Shown: positions 16,395-25,468, numbered from the stretch's first letter. The stretch: DNA of 64,000 nt from Congregibacter variabilis (GCF_045689235.1 NZ_CP136864.1:2728001-2792000), one strand, 5' to 3'. A program made the numbers and translations. Notes: generated by a model not told the origin, from the sequence alone.

Positions 16395-17159
16395 CTGAAA
16401 ACTATCGTACTTCAGTCGCACCAATCGGATCGGCTGACGACCTGGATGGGCAGTTGCTGCGCATCAGTCAGCAGCTGGGCCTCGCAGCAGGGTTTTGATT
16501 ACCTGCTTGATGGCGACGCGCTGTTTGATCGAATTCCTGTGACGCTAAGAGCGCGTTTTGCCGCGCAAGTGGTTGTTTTATCGGACCTTGCAAGACTCTA
16601 TTGGATGCGTGAAGTGCTTGAATCTGGCTATGATCGGGCAATCTGGTGTGATGCCGATGTTCTGATTTTTGAGCAGTTCACCCCCGCGGACTCAGGCGAC
16701 CGATTTGGCCGGGAGTGTTGGATACAACAAGATGGCGGCAAGTTGCGCCGCTATCGAAAAATTCACAACGCCTGGATGCAGTTTAGCGCCGGCTCTCCCA
16801 CTTTGGCGTTCTATCTGGATCGTGCCCGGCTGCTTCTGGAGCGCACAGAATCGCCGGTTGTGCCTCAGTTTATTGGCCCCAAGCTGCTAACGGCCTGGCA
16901 CAACATTGCGGCTTTTTCCGTCGAAGAGCGCGTGGGCATGCTGTCGCCTCTGGTCATGGCGGAGCTTCTTGATGGAGGTGACCGGGCGCTGCAGATGCTT
17001 CGAGCGGGGCATGCGGAGCCGCTTTGCGCACTTAACCTAAGCGCGTCTTACGAAAACCGAGAGGTCGATGGCGTGATGCACGACGGGCATGATTATCAAC
17101 AGCTGGTGGAGCAATTGAGCTCAGGGGCTATGCTGGGGCGTCTTCGCGGGGCCTACTGA
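16395..17159 (+). CDS. Glycosyltransferase-like protein with probable CTG start
   Basis: From ATG 16446 the protein has 237 residues, but the frame is open back to 16371 and the 17 added codons from CTG 16395 read LKTIVLQSHQSDRLTTW, a credible first strand and loop. A GGGAG sits seven bases before this CTG and no ATG, GTG or TTG is available there. A DADVLIF motif around residue 82 is the DxD metal site of GT-A glycosyltransferases. Two later segments (KIHNAWMQF, FIGPKLLTAWH) resemble acceptor-side parts of nucleotide-sugar transferases. The donor is unknown. It sits divergently from rfbA, at the start of a glycan block. Confidence 0.65.
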   Translation: MKTIVLQSHQSDRLTTWMGSCCASVSSWASQQGFDYLLDGDALFDRIPVTLRARFAAQVVVLSDLARLYWMREVLESGYDRAIWCDADVLIFEQFTPADSGDRFGRECWIQQDGGKLRRYRKIHNAWMQFSAGSPTLAFYLDRARLLLERTESPVVPQFIGPKLLTAWHNIAAFSVEERVGMLSPLVMAELLDGGDRALQMLRAGHAEPLCALNLSASYENREVDGVMHDGHDYQQLVEQLSSGAMLGRLRGAY

Positions 17160-17174
17160 GGCCCCCGCCCGAGC

Positions 17175-17202
17175 TTGTGCCAAGACCTGCGGTGTATACA
17201 AT
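17175..17202 (+). promoter_or_regulatory. Possible sigma70 promoter before the GT4 gene
   Basis: TTGTGC (17175-17180) and TACAAT (17197-17202) are spaced by 16 bases and followed by a GC-rich discriminator (GCGCGGC). Transcription would begin about 30 bases before the GT4 start codon. The -35 match is weak. Confidence 0.3.
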
Positions 17203-17240
17203 GCGCGGCTTCCCAAAACATTCCACCCATCCGGAGCAGC

Positions 17241-18479
17241 ATGTCGGGTCCCTTGCACATTGCCCTGCTTGGCTATCGCAGTCAGCCCCACGGCGGAGGC
17301 CAGGGCATCTATTTGCACTATTTGAGCAAGGCCCTGGTTGAGGCTGGCCATGAGGTGGACGTTATCTCGGGTCCGCCGTATCCGGAACTCGATCCTCGGG
17401 TGAAACTGATACACATTCCCAGCCTGGACTTGTTTACCCACGGTCTTGGCTCTCTGCGGCCTCATCACCTCCTGTCTTTTACGGATATGACTGAGTGGTT
17501 AAGCAAGCTTAGCGGCGGCTTTGCCGAGCCTTATACCTTTGGACGCCGGGTGCGGAAGTATCTTCGCCGAGAGGGTCGCCACTATGACCTCATTCACGAC
17601 AATCAGAGTCTCAGCTATGGAGTTCTCAAACTCCAGGATGAAGGTTTTGCCCTGGTGACGACGGTGCACCATCCCATTACTCATGACTTACGCATCGCCC
17701 TGCGTGCAGCAAGAACCTGGCATGAACGCCTGTTTGTGCGTCGCTGGCATTCGTTTTTGAGCATGCAAGGCAAGGTCGTGCGCCGATTACGCCACGTGAT
17801 TACGGTGTCCGAGCAGTCCAGACAGGATATTGCCGCGGATTTTGGTTTGCCCGCTGACAAAATTGATCTTGTTTATAACGGTATCGATACCGCTGTTTTT
17901 AGACCTCACGCTGAGATACACAGACGGTCCAACCGCCTGATGGCCACCGCCTCCGCCGACGCTCCGCTTAAGGGACTGCGTTACTTACTGAAGGCTTATG
18001 CGGCGTTGTTAGACAGCTATCCTGATTTAGAGTTGTTGGTGGTGGGTAAGCCTCAGCCGGGTGGCAAAACAGAGCAGCTGCTCGATAGATTAGAGCTCCG
18101 CGAGCGCGTGCAGTTTGTATCCGGGATCAGCACCGGAGAGATGGTGCGTCACTACGCAGAAGCGACCCTGGCCGTGATCCCATCGATTTACGAAGGGTTT
18201 GGGCTTCCCGCGGGAGAAGCCATGGCCTGTGGTGTTCCGGTGGTATCCACCGACGGTGGGGCTTTACCAGAAATCGTCGCTGACGCCGGTGTGATCGTGC
18301 CGACTGCCGACGCGGATGCCTTAGCTGCAGCGATTGCCAAGCTTCTGGATGACAGCGCCGAACGAGAGCGCCTCGCGAAAGCCGGGCGGGAGCGTATTTT
18401 GGACAACTTTAGCTGGACCGTTTGCGGCGAACAAATGCTGAGCTATTACCGAGGAGTGATTGCTGATGCAAACCCTTGA
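17241..18479 (+). CDS. GT4-family glycosyltransferase
   Basis: 412 residues from the ATG at 17241. A GT-B retaining glycosyltransferase: N-terminal glycine-rich acceptor loop (SQPHGGGQGIYLHYLSKAL), the hinge motif VYNGIDTAVFRP, a kinase-like strand PLKGLRYLLKAY, and the C-terminal EGFGLPAGEAMACGVPVV donor signature (E-x7-E). It should transfer a hexose or similar sugar from a nucleotide donor on the cytoplasmic face of the inner membrane. It overlaps the downstream methyltransferase by 14 bases, so the genes are coupled. Acceptor and sugar unknown. Confidence 0.9.
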   Translation: MSGPLHIALLGYRSQPHGGGQGIYLHYLSKALVEAGHEVDVISGPPYPELDPRVKLIHIPSLDLFTHGLGSLRPHHLLSFTDMTEWLSKLSGGFAEPYTFGRRVRKYLRREGRHYDLIHDNQSLSYGVLKLQDEGFALVTTVHHPITHDLRIALRAARTWHERLFVRRWHSFLSMQGKVVRRLRHVITVSEQSRQDIAADFGLPADKIDLVYNGIDTAVFRPHAEIHRRSNRLMATASADAPLKGLRYLLKAYAALLDSYPDLELLVVGKPQPGGKTEQLLDRLELRERVQFVSGISTGEMVRHYAEATLAVIPSIYEGFGLPAGEAMACGVPVVSTDGGALPEIVADAGVIVPTADADALAAAIAKLLDDSAERERLAKAGRERILDNFSWTVCGEQMLSYYRGVIADANP

Positions 18480-19182
18480 TCGCAATTACTTTCCCATGCA
18501 GGCCGGGCAGCGAGTGCTGGATCTGGGCTGCGGCGAAGGGCGTCATGTGATCGCGGCCTGTGCACTGGATGGCGTAGATGCCGTAGGGGTCGATTTGTCT
18601 CTGAATGATTTGGCGACGGCGCGGGAGCGTATGCAGGAGTTTCGTGGTGACGCTGCAGAGGATTCCGCGCTGTTTCTACTCCTCGCCGGCGATGCACTTC
18701 GCTTACCTTTTGCCGATGCAAGTTTCGATGCGGTGATTTGTAGTGAGGTGCTTGAGCATATTCCAGATTACCGTAGCGCTCTGACAGAGATCGCCCGGGT
18801 TCTTAAGCCCGGTGGCCGGTTTTGCGCCAGCGTGCCTCGCGCCTGGTGCGAGCGTATTTGTTGGAGTTTATCGCGGGACTATCATCAGGTGATGGGCGGA
18901 CATCTGCGGATATTCAATACTCAAAATTTGCGCAGGGATATCGAAAAACAAGGCTTTGATCTTTATTTTGAGCATGGCGCCCATGCACTACATAGCATTT
19001 ACTGGTGGTTACAGTGTTTGTTCTGGAAGTCCCGGGAAACCAACTGGTTAGTGCGTCAATATCATCGCTTGCTGGTCTGGGATATGATGAGCCAACCAGC
19101 CTTTACGCGCGTGCTTGAGCGTGTGCTAAACCCCGTTCTTGGTAAAAGCGTCGTTATGTATTTTCGAAAGGGCAGCGAATGA
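18466..19182 (+). CDS. Class I SAM-dependent methyltransferase (Methyltransf_11-like)
   Basis: 238 residues from the ATG at 18466, preceded by GAGGAG nine bases away inside the GT4 gene. Motif I VLDLGCGEGRH (residues about 20-30), the acidic residue after strand 2 (VGVDLSLNDLA), DALRLPFADASFDAVICSEVLEHI and the LKPGGRFCASVP loop mark a small-molecule or lipid/glycan methyltransferase. The C-terminal half holds aromatic-rich helices that may contact membrane lipids. Overlaps GT4 by 14 bases and the next gene by 4 bases, so the block is one operon. Substrate unknown. Confidence 0.9.
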   Translation: MQTLDRNYFPMQAGQRVLDLGCGEGRHVIAACALDGVDAVGVDLSLNDLATARERMQEFRGDAAEDSALFLLLAGDALRLPFADASFDAVICSEVLEHIPDYRSALTEIARVLKPGGRFCASVPRAWCERICWSLSRDYHQVMGGHLRIFNTQNLRRDIEKQGFDLYFEHGAHALHSIYWWLQCLFWKSRETNWLVRQYHRLLVWDMMSQPAFTRVLERVLNPVLGKSVVMYFRKGSE

Positions 19183-20249
19183 GCGGTCCCTACTTTACCT
19201 CCGGAATGTTTCCCCGGGACTTTCTCGCACCGACCATTGCGTCGATTTGCGATGCTCAGCTATCGAATGGCGAAATACCCTGGTCACCGGGCAACTATGC
19301 GGATCCCTGGGATCACGTTGAGGCGGCCATGGGCCTGTCTATCGGCGGCGAGTGGGAAGCAGCGGAGCGTGCTTATCGCTGGCTGGCAAAACAGCAGCTG
19401 CCTGACGGCAGTTGGTGGGCGGCCTATCGCAACGGGGTGCCAGATAATCGAGAGCGCAGAGAAACTAACTTTGTGGCTTATGTTGCTACCGGTGTCTGGC
19501 ATCACTATCTGATTAGCGACAACCGCGCGTTTCTCACCGAGCTGTGGCCGGTGGTTGATGCGGCTATGGATTTTGTTATCTCTTTGCAATCCGAATACGG
19601 AGATATCGATTGGGCGGTAGACGAAGACGGTACGCCGCGCAGTGATGCGCTGATTACCGGCTGCAGCTCAATCCATAAAAGTCTGGAGTGCGCGCACAAT
19701 ATAGCTGTGACTCTGGGTCAGGAGCGCGCGAACTTTCTTGAGGCTCGAAGCCTGCTTGGCGATGCCCTGCGCAATCGTCCCCAGCGCTTTGATCGAACCT
19801 GGGAGAGTAAGTCGCGTTATTCCATGGATTGGTTTTATCCGGTGCTGACCGGCGTGATTACTGGTGCAGCGGCGCGCGAACGTCTGGCGTCAAGGTGGGA
19901 TGAGTTCGTGGAAGACGGCATGGGCTGTCGCTGTGTTGTCGAAGAGCCCTGGGTAACCGTTGCAGAGTCCTGTGAGTTGGTTATGGCACTACTGGCTGCG
20001 GGAGATCATGCTCGCGCTGTAGAGCTCTATAGCTGGCTGCATCAATGGCGCAGTGATCAAGGTGACTATTGGACGGGCTATCAGTTTGCAGAAGACCTGC
20101 TGTGGCCAGATGAGCGGCCTACCTGGACCGCCGGAGCGGTTTTATTGGCTGCTGACGCGCTCACTGGACATACCGCTGCGGCGAACCTGTTTACCCGGGT
20201 CGAAATCCCCGACAGCGCTGCGCAAGCGCCCGTGCGCCGTGCCAAGTAG
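19179..20249 (+). CDS. Alpha/alpha-toroid protein, prenyltransferase/squalene-cyclase-like, unknown function
   Basis: 356 residues. Repeated helical pairs with aromatic motifs (LPDGSWWAAYRNG and GDYWTGYQFAEDLLWPDERPTWTAGAVLLAADAL) give the alpha/alpha-barrel pattern seen in terpenoid cyclases, prenyltransferases and some glycoside hydrolases. No DxDD or zinc-binding prenyltransferase signature is seen, so the common database label is not evidence of that activity. The ATGA overlap with the methyltransferase means they are translationally coupled. A glycan-processing or trimming job fits the neighbours but is inference. Confidence 0.75.
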   Translation: MSGPYFTSGMFPRDFLAPTIASICDAQLSNGEIPWSPGNYADPWDHVEAAMGLSIGGEWEAAERAYRWLAKQQLPDGSWWAAYRNGVPDNRERRETNFVAYVATGVWHHYLISDNRAFLTELWPVVDAAMDFVISLQSEYGDIDWAVDEDGTPRSDALITGCSSIHKSLECAHNIAVTLGQERANFLEARSLLGDALRNRPQRFDRTWESKSRYSMDWFYPVLTGVITGAAARERLASRWDEFVEDGMGCRCVVEEPWVTVAESCELVMALLAAGDHARAVELYSWLHQWRSDQGDYWTGYQFAEDLLWPDERPTWTAGAVLLAADALTGHTAAANLFTRVEIPDSAAQAPVRRAK

Positions 20250-20263
20250 GCTTTTGGTGGCCC

Positions 20264-20890
20264 TTACAGCCGCTCCAGAATCCTGAGGCTGTCGACGGCG
20301 GCAATCTCACGAAACAAGCCCGATGCCAAAGCAAGTCGATACACGGTAATCGGGGCCTGACCTCCAGCCTCAGATGCCGGATAAACATCGTGAATAGCAA
20401 GGCGACCTTTGGGCGTGATAAAGCCCGCCCAACTTCGGTAATCCAATAAAGCAGCATCCAGGCTGTGGCCTCCATCGATAAAGACCAGGCCCAGGGGGCC
20501 GTGCCAGGCGCGGGCAAATTGCGCGGAAGTGCTAAGAATCGGAATCACCGTATCATCGAGATCAGCGGCGCTGATGGTTCGACGAAAACTCCCAAGGGTG
20601 CTGAACGCCCCTGAATCGTCCAGCAACTGAGGGTCGTGAAACATCTCACCGGGTTGATGCTCTTCGGAGCCTCGATGATGGTCTATGGCAAACAAGGTGC
20701 TTCCGGTAGTTTTACAACCCAAACCCAGATAGACGGTTGATTTACCGCAATAGCTGCCGATCTCCACGGCAGTTGCCGCATGGGGTAACTCGCTTGCGCA
20801 GCGAAAAAGTGCCTCACCTTCGGCATGGGACAGGAAGCCTTTAACGGCGTCTATGTCGATAGGAAGCGACAATGTAGAGAGCTGGGACAC
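20264..20890 (-). CDS. Class I SAM-dependent methyltransferase (Methyltransf_24-like)
   Basis: 208 residues. AVEIGSYCGKSTVYLGLG is a SAM-binding motif I of the Methyltransf_24/cephalosporin hydroxylase-like type, followed by FAIDHHRGSEEHQ and GLVFIDGGHSLDAALLDYRSW, where the Asp and His usually bind a metal or catechol-like or sugar hydroxyl. GRLAIHDVYP supports this. It probably methylates a glycan or related small molecule, consistent with the facing glycan operon, with which it converges (14-base gap). Substrate unknown. Confidence 0.82.
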   Translation of the reverse strand: MSQLSTLSLPIDIDAVKGFLSHAEGEALFRCASELPHAATAVEIGSYCGKSTVYLGLGCKTTGSTLFAIDHHRGSEEHQPGEMFHDPQLLDDSGAFSTLGSFRRTISAADLDDTVIPILSTSAQFARAWHGPLGLVFIDGGHSLDAALLDYRSWAGFITPKGRLAIHDVYPASEAGGQAPITVYRLALASGLFREIAAVDSLRILERL

Positions 20891-21013
20891 AGTATGCAGT
20901 CCAAGTTTGCTGGGGCGATGACACTACCGATACACACTGGCACTGGCAAGCTGTAGTCTGTGCTGGTTTTGGTGGTTATGCTGTAAGCCCTCCTCCTTAT
21001 CCGAGCGTCAGAT

Positions 21014-22294
21014 GTGATTCGCATTGCCTACAGCGCGCTGTTCGTCATGTTGCTGCCCTTTATTGTGCTGCGCATGCTCCTGCGTTCCCGCCACGCGCCT
21101 GCCTATCGCCAGCGTTTGCTGGAGCGCTTTGGTTTTTTCTCTCCTTCACATGATGTCAGGCCCTGTATATGGATCCATGCGGTCTCTTTAGGAGAGACCC
21201 TCGCGGCACGACCTCTGGTAGAGCGTTTACTTGAGAAGTACCCGGACTATCAATTACTCATAACGACCACCACACCTACTGGCTCGGAGCAGGTCCGGCG
21301 ATTGTTTGGCGGCAGGGTCTTGCATGTGTATGCACCCTGGGACACGCCCGGCGCGGTAAAGCGGTTTTTAAAGCGTGCACAGCCCCGGCTACTGATTCTT
21401 ATGGAAACTGAACTCTGGCCGAATCTGCTGCATTACGCCACGCGTTCGCACTGTCAGATTTTACTGGCCAATGCCCGTTTGTCGGCGCGATCTGCGGCGG
21501 GCTACGCGCGGATAGCGCGCACAACGCGGGAAATGCTGGGCACGCTTGACTGGCTTGGCGCTCAGAGCAGCGCGGACGCGGACCGTTTCTTACAGTTGGG
21601 TATGAATCCTGGACATATGAGTGTGACGGGTAGCATCAAGTTTGATGTACAGCTTACGGATGAAATGCGGGAACAGGTGCAGGACCTGAGTGAGCAGTGG
21701 GCGACATCACAGCGGCCGGTGATTATCTTTGCAAGTACGCACGAGGGCGAAGAAGAACTGGCCCTGTCGGTCTTCGCCGCGTTGCGTAAGAGGCAGACAA
21801 ACGCACTTTTACTCCTCGCGCCCAGACATCCCGAGCGCTTTAACGCGGTGTTTGAGTTGTGCTGTGATGCTGGGCTGCGTGTGTCTCGTCGATCTCAGTC
21901 AGATCCTGTGGATGGCAATACCGAACTGGTGCTGCTGGACTCTTTGGGAGAGTTGTCTCAATTGTTTGGTGTGGCGGACATTGCTGTTATCGGTGGGAGC
22001 TTTATCTCCAGAGGTGGCCACAATCCTCTGGAAGCGGCCGCCTGGGGCATGCCGATTCTTTGCGGGCCCTCAATGTTCAATTTTGAAGACATTACCGAAA
22101 GACTTAGCGAGTCCGGGGGGCTGAAGCGCTGCGCCGATGAAGCACAGCTTCTGGATCAATTCGAGCGTTTACTGGGGGATGAGAACGAAAAACGCCGCCG
22201 GGGAACGGCGGCGCTAACTGTGCTGGAGGCTAATCGAGGCGCGCTGAACGCCCTGTTTACCGGTGTACAGTCTCTACTTGATACCCATCGCTGA
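21014..22294 (+). CDS. waaA: 3-deoxy-D-manno-octulosonic acid (Kdo) transferase
   Basis: 426 residues from a GTG start. An N-terminal membrane anchor (residues about 3-22) is followed by the GT30 fold. HAVSLGETLAARPLVERL contains the active-site Glu, LITTTTPTGSEQV, METELWPNLLHYA and the C-terminal GGSFISRGGHNPLEAAAWG are classic WaaA. It transfers Kdo from CMP-Kdo to lipid A precursor at the inner membrane, the branch point of LPS core synthesis. The 3' end overlaps convergent tolC by 21 bases. Position beside the glycan genes fits LPS or O-chain assembly. Confidence 0.96.
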   Translation: MIRIAYSALFVMLLPFIVLRMLLRSRHAPAYRQRLLERFGFFSPSHDVRPCIWIHAVSLGETLAARPLVERLLEKYPDYQLLITTTTPTGSEQVRRLFGGRVLHVYAPWDTPGAVKRFLKRAQPRLLILMETELWPNLLHYATRSHCQILLANARLSARSAAGYARIARTTREMLGTLDWLGAQSSADADRFLQLGMNPGHMSVTGSIKFDVQLTDEMREQVQDLSEQWATSQRPVIIFASTHEGEEELALSVFAALRKRQTNALLLLAPRHPERFNAVFELCCDAGLRVSRRSQSDPVDGNTELVLLDSLGELSQLFGVADIAVIGGSFISRGGHNPLEAAAWGMPILCGPSMFNFEDITERLSESGGLKRCADEAQLLDQFERLLGDENEKRRRGTAALTVLEANRGALNALFTGVQSLLDTHR

Positions 22295-23698
22295 TTTTGT
22301 CGGCGCTGCGGCGGCTTCCAGATAGCTATCCAGTGTAATCACATCCTCCGGACTCAACAGGCCCGCCTGCTCTTTCAGTAACAGTGTGTTGACGATGTAG
22401 TCGTAGCGGCTGTTTGCGTAATCCCGAAGTGCAGAAAACAGTGTGTTCTGCGCATTCAGCACGTCGACGATGTTCCGAGTACCCACTTCATAACCTGCCT
22501 GTGTGGCATCCAGTGCGCTTTTGGAAGACAGAATGCTCTGCTTTCTGGCGGCGACCCGGGCAACATCGTTGACCACGGTCATATGCAGTGAGCGGGCATC
22601 AGTCACAGTCTGGCGAGTAAGGTTGATGCGCTGCTCTCTAGCCTGGTTGAACTGCTGTGCTGCACGGCGACGCTCGGCACTGATGGCACCGCCTGTGTAG
22701 ATCGGCATGGAAAGCTGCACGCCCAGCAAAGCCTGCTCGCGCTCCTGCTCTGGGGGGAAGTTGAAAATGCCTGCCGGATCCTGAAAACGCGTGCCGTTGG
22801 TTTCTGAGTCTGTGTATTGCGCGGTGCCGCTGATCGTTGGGGCATGCGCCAGACGTCGGGCCTTGGCATTTTGCCGGGCCGCTTCCTCGGCGTATTGCGA
22901 GGCTTTGAGATTGAAGTTGTTCGCCAGGGCAAACTCGACCCAGGCACTGCGATCGGCAGGTTCCGGCTTGTTGACGTTGAATGTCTCTACGAGCACATCC
23001 AGTGTGTCATGTCGTTTACCCGTCAGGACGCTGAGATTCTCTAAGGCCACTGCAACTGAGTTTTCGTCTGATATGCGATCAACCTGAGACAGGTCATAGG
23101 CTGCCTGAGACTCGTAGACGTCGGTTATAGCGATAAGACCAACCTCGAAGCGCTGTTGGTTTTGCTCTAATTGCCGGCCGAAGGCCTCTTCCCGGGCAAC
23201 GGATGCGCGCAGATTGTCCTGTGCACGCAAAACATCGAGGTAGGCCTGAACCACCCGAACGATGAGACTTTGCTGATTTGCCGCAAAAGTTGCTTCTACC
23301 TGCTTTGAAAGCTCCTTCCCTCTTTGAAAGGAAAACCACGCCGGGAGATCAAAAATCGCCTGCTGGAGTGTCACCTGATAGGTTTCTGTGTCCACATCGG
23401 TATTATCAAAGGTGTTACCGATGACCGGAACGCCGTTGTTGTCAAAGCCGACAATACCGGGACTGGTAGTGTCGGTATCTGTATTTTGGATGCCGGCAGT
23501 AGCTGTGACCTGAGGTAAAAGTACCGAAAACGCTGCGTTTTCGTCCTCCAGACCCGCCATATATTGAGCCTGCTGCGCCTTCAGCGTCGCGTCGTTTTCC
23601 AGAGCCAACTCGTAAATGTCACGCAGGGACTCTGCGTTTGCCGCAGTGGCGGATATCAATGTCAAAGAGGCGAGGAACACCTTGCCGGGGAAATGCAT
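22274..23698 (-). CDS. tolC: TolC-family outer membrane efflux protein
   Basis: 474 residues from the ATG at 23698, with AAGGA seven bases upstream; the longer frame to 23923 is not supported. Signal peptide MHFPGKVFLASLTLISATAANA is followed by the mature start SLRDIYELALENDATLKAQ, the usual TolC opening. The two homologous halves with long coiled-coil helices carry the paired VGTRNIVDVLNAQNTL and VGLIAITDVYESQAAY motifs. It forms the outer-membrane exit duct for type I secretion and efflux pumps. No adaptor or pump gene is nearby, so it may be the general-purpose TolC. Confidence 0.95.
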   Translation of the reverse strand: MHFPGKVFLASLTLISATAANAESLRDIYELALENDATLKAQQAQYMAGLEDENAAFSVLLPQVTATAGIQNTDTDTTSPGIVGFDNNGVPVIGNTFDNTDVDTETYQVTLQQAIFDLPAWFSFQRGKELSKQVEATFAANQQSLIVRVVQAYLDVLRAQDNLRASVAREEAFGRQLEQNQQRFEVGLIAITDVYESQAAYDLSQVDRISDENSVAVALENLSVLTGKRHDTLDVLVETFNVNKPEPADRSAWVEFALANNFNLKASQYAEEAARQNAKARRLAHAPTISGTAQYTDSETNGTRFQDPAGIFNFPPEQEREQALLGVQLSMPIYTGGAISAERRRAAQQFNQAREQRINLTRQTVTDARSLHMTVVNDVARVAARKQSILSSKSALDATQAGYEVGTRNIVDVLNAQNTLFSALRDYANSRYDYIVNTLLLKEQAGLLSPEDVITLDSYLEAAAAPTKSAMGIK

Positions 23699-23992
23699 AA
23701 TCAAATCCTTGGGTATACGGAATAAAACCGCGCAAATTTTACCAGTAATGACGACTACTTCGCAGTGCGCAATAGTGACTATTCCTTTCTCACGCGTGGC
23801 AACAATCTTAGGTGTTACACTCAATTCAAGACTAGCGCTTTTCGTGCAAGCCATCGTGTTTAAGCTGCGTTTGATCGATTTTGTTGGTAAACGCGCTGCA
23901 TCTCGAAGAGAAATACGTGACAAGCTAAGCTACTGGTTCACGGTAAGGCGTGCATTAGCCTTTGTTGAAAAAAGTTGGGTCAAGGTCCGTCA

Positions 23993-24514
23993 ATGGCGCA
24001 TAAGTGGCCACAGATGAGGAAGGAAGCGAGACAAGCGGTGATAAAAGGCTCTTACAAAGTCGATTTACGCGCATTGCACGCTCAATGCGAGGCTAACTAT
24101 GCCCGCATGCTGCGCCTGTTTTCGGACTACGAGAGCCGCAACAGCAAGCACTTTTCGGTTGATGGGGCCCAAGTACACATCGAAGTTATAGAGCGTAGCC
24201 GTTACACCACCTTGTTTTGTCTCAAGAGTTACCCCACTGCCGGCACCGATAGCTCCCAGAGCTCGGATTTGAGTTGGTTAAAGCCCTTGGTGATGGAAGC
24301 TCGGGCGTATCACGACGCGGGAATGATCGAAGTCGTGCGGTTTCAGGCAGCCGGGAAGACCCAGGGGCGTTATGCATATCCAAACCCGTCCATGCATCAG
24401 CAGGACGAAAAGAATCAACAGAACAGCTTTCTTGCAGATTGGCTGTCGCACTGCCTGCATCATGGTCAAGCAGATCTGGCAGGTCTTTTAAAGCCCGGGG
24501 CCGAACACGCCTAG
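23993..24514 (+). CDS. DUF1249 (YqiB-like) protein
   Basis: 173 residues from ATG 23993, which has AAGG seven bases upstream; a TTG at 23975 and an ATG at 24014 are alternatives. The core VDLRALHAQCEANYARMLRLF, RSRYTTLFCL and NPSMHQQDEKNQQNSFLADWLSHCL matches the YqiB family found just before cpdA in many gammaproteobacteria. Its biochemical role is unknown. The 13-base spacing to cpdA supports one operon with cpdA and possibly parE. Confidence 0.88.
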   Translation: MAHKWPQMRKEARQAVIKGSYKVDLRALHAQCEANYARMLRLFSDYESRNSKHFSVDGAQVHIEVIERSRYTTLFCLKSYPTAGTDSSQSSDLSWLKPLVMEARAYHDAGMIEVVRFQAAGKTQGRYAYPNPSMHQQDEKNQQNSFLADWLSHCLHHGQADLAGLLKPGAEHA

Positions 24515-24527
24515 GGGCGATGTATTC

Positions 24528-25364
24528 ATGAGTGATATCCATAACAGTGTTTGTGAACTGAGTGTGCAGGTCGAAACTATCCGTATTGTGCAGCTCACCG
24601 ACACCCATCTAAAGACGCACGACGGTGGCAAGCTGTTAGGTCTGGACACGGACTATTCCTTGCAAGCCGTGGTTGACCTTGCCAATAAAGAATACCCCAA
24701 GCCTGATTTTGTACTGGGCACCGGCGATTTGGCCGATTCCGGCGCTGGTGATGCCTATCGAAGGCTCATTGGCTATTTTGATCAGGTCAGCCCAGAACAC
24801 TTTTGGCTACCGGGCAACCACGATCTTCGCGATGTCATGATTGAGGTCGGGGGGGCTGAGCGTGTTCCTGGCGAAATTCGCGTAGGAGCCTGGCAGATTG
24901 TGATGCTCGACTCCCAGCTTCCCGGTGAAGTTGGCGGGCACTTGGGGCGTCCCGAGCTGCAGCGCCTTGAGGAGTGCCTCAACGCCGGAGCCGAAGCGCA
25001 ATTGCATACATTGATTTGCCTGCATCATCAGCCCGTTCCCATCGGCTGTGAGTGGCTCGACGAGCAAATGGTGTCGGACGCGGATTCGTTTTTTGAGATT
25101 CTTGGCCGGTATCCCCGGGTTCGGGGCCTGCTTTGGGGTCATGTGCATCAGGAACTGGACAAGTACCGCGAAGATCTGCGCTTGCTATGTACTCCGTCGA
25201 CCTGTGTACAGTTTCTGCCCGGGCAACAGGATTTTGCCGTGGATACACAGGCGCCAGGCTACCGCTGGTTAGAGCTGGATGCCGATGGCGCTATCAGAAC
25301 CGACGTGTCCCGCGCGGTTTCGCAAATCTTTCCTGTTGATCGAGAGGCCTCCGGCTACCTCTAG
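24528..25364 (+). CDS. cpdA: 3',5'-cyclic AMP phosphodiesterase
   Basis: 278 residues of the calcineurin-like metallophosphoesterase fold. The binuclear metal motifs are in order: LTDTHLK (D25, H27), GTGDLAD, LPGNHDLRD, LICLHHQP and LLWGHVHQE. CpdA hydrolyses cAMP to AMP and so modulates CRP signalling. The DUF1249 neighbour and ParE downstream are the usual arrangement of the class. N-terminal 19 residues before IRIVQLTD are longer than average but have no signal features. Confidence 0.93.
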   Translation: MSDIHNSVCELSVQVETIRIVQLTDTHLKTHDGGKLLGLDTDYSLQAVVDLANKEYPKPDFVLGTGDLADSGAGDAYRRLIGYFDQVSPEHFWLPGNHDLRDVMIEVGGAERVPGEIRVGAWQIVMLDSQLPGEVGGHLGRPELQRLEECLNAGAEAQLHTLICLHHQPVPIGCEWLDEQMVSDADSFFEILGRYPRVRGLLWGHVHQELDKYREDLRLLCTPSTCVQFLPGQQDFAVDTQAPGYRWLELDADGAIRTDVSRAVSQIFPVDREASGYL

Positions 25365-25428
25365 CGTTTATTTGCGTATTAGCCGTCGCGTGCAGCGCAG
25401 TTCTGCGGTGTTTTTGTATCCTCCCGTG

Positions 25429-25434
25429 TACAAT
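25429..25434 (+). promoter_or_regulatory. Possible -10 element for parE
   Basis: TACAAT with preceding TG (TGTACAAT) and a GC-rich discriminator (GCCGCGG) lies 35 bases before the GTG start; -35 match is poor. If used, transcription starts near 25441, after the ATG at 25433, which favours the downstream GTG as the ParE start. Confidence 0.4.
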
Positions 25435-25468
25435 GCCGCGGTCTTTCCAATCAGGCGATTTTTCCGCA

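Noticed and set aside
16277..16498. 73-residue frame overlapping the glycosyltransferase start
   Set aside because: Different frame from the transferase; ends inside it and shows no motif.
23616..24017. 133-residue forward frame over the tolC start
   Set aside because: Overlaps the tolC signal peptide region antisense, no ribosome site, no family pattern.
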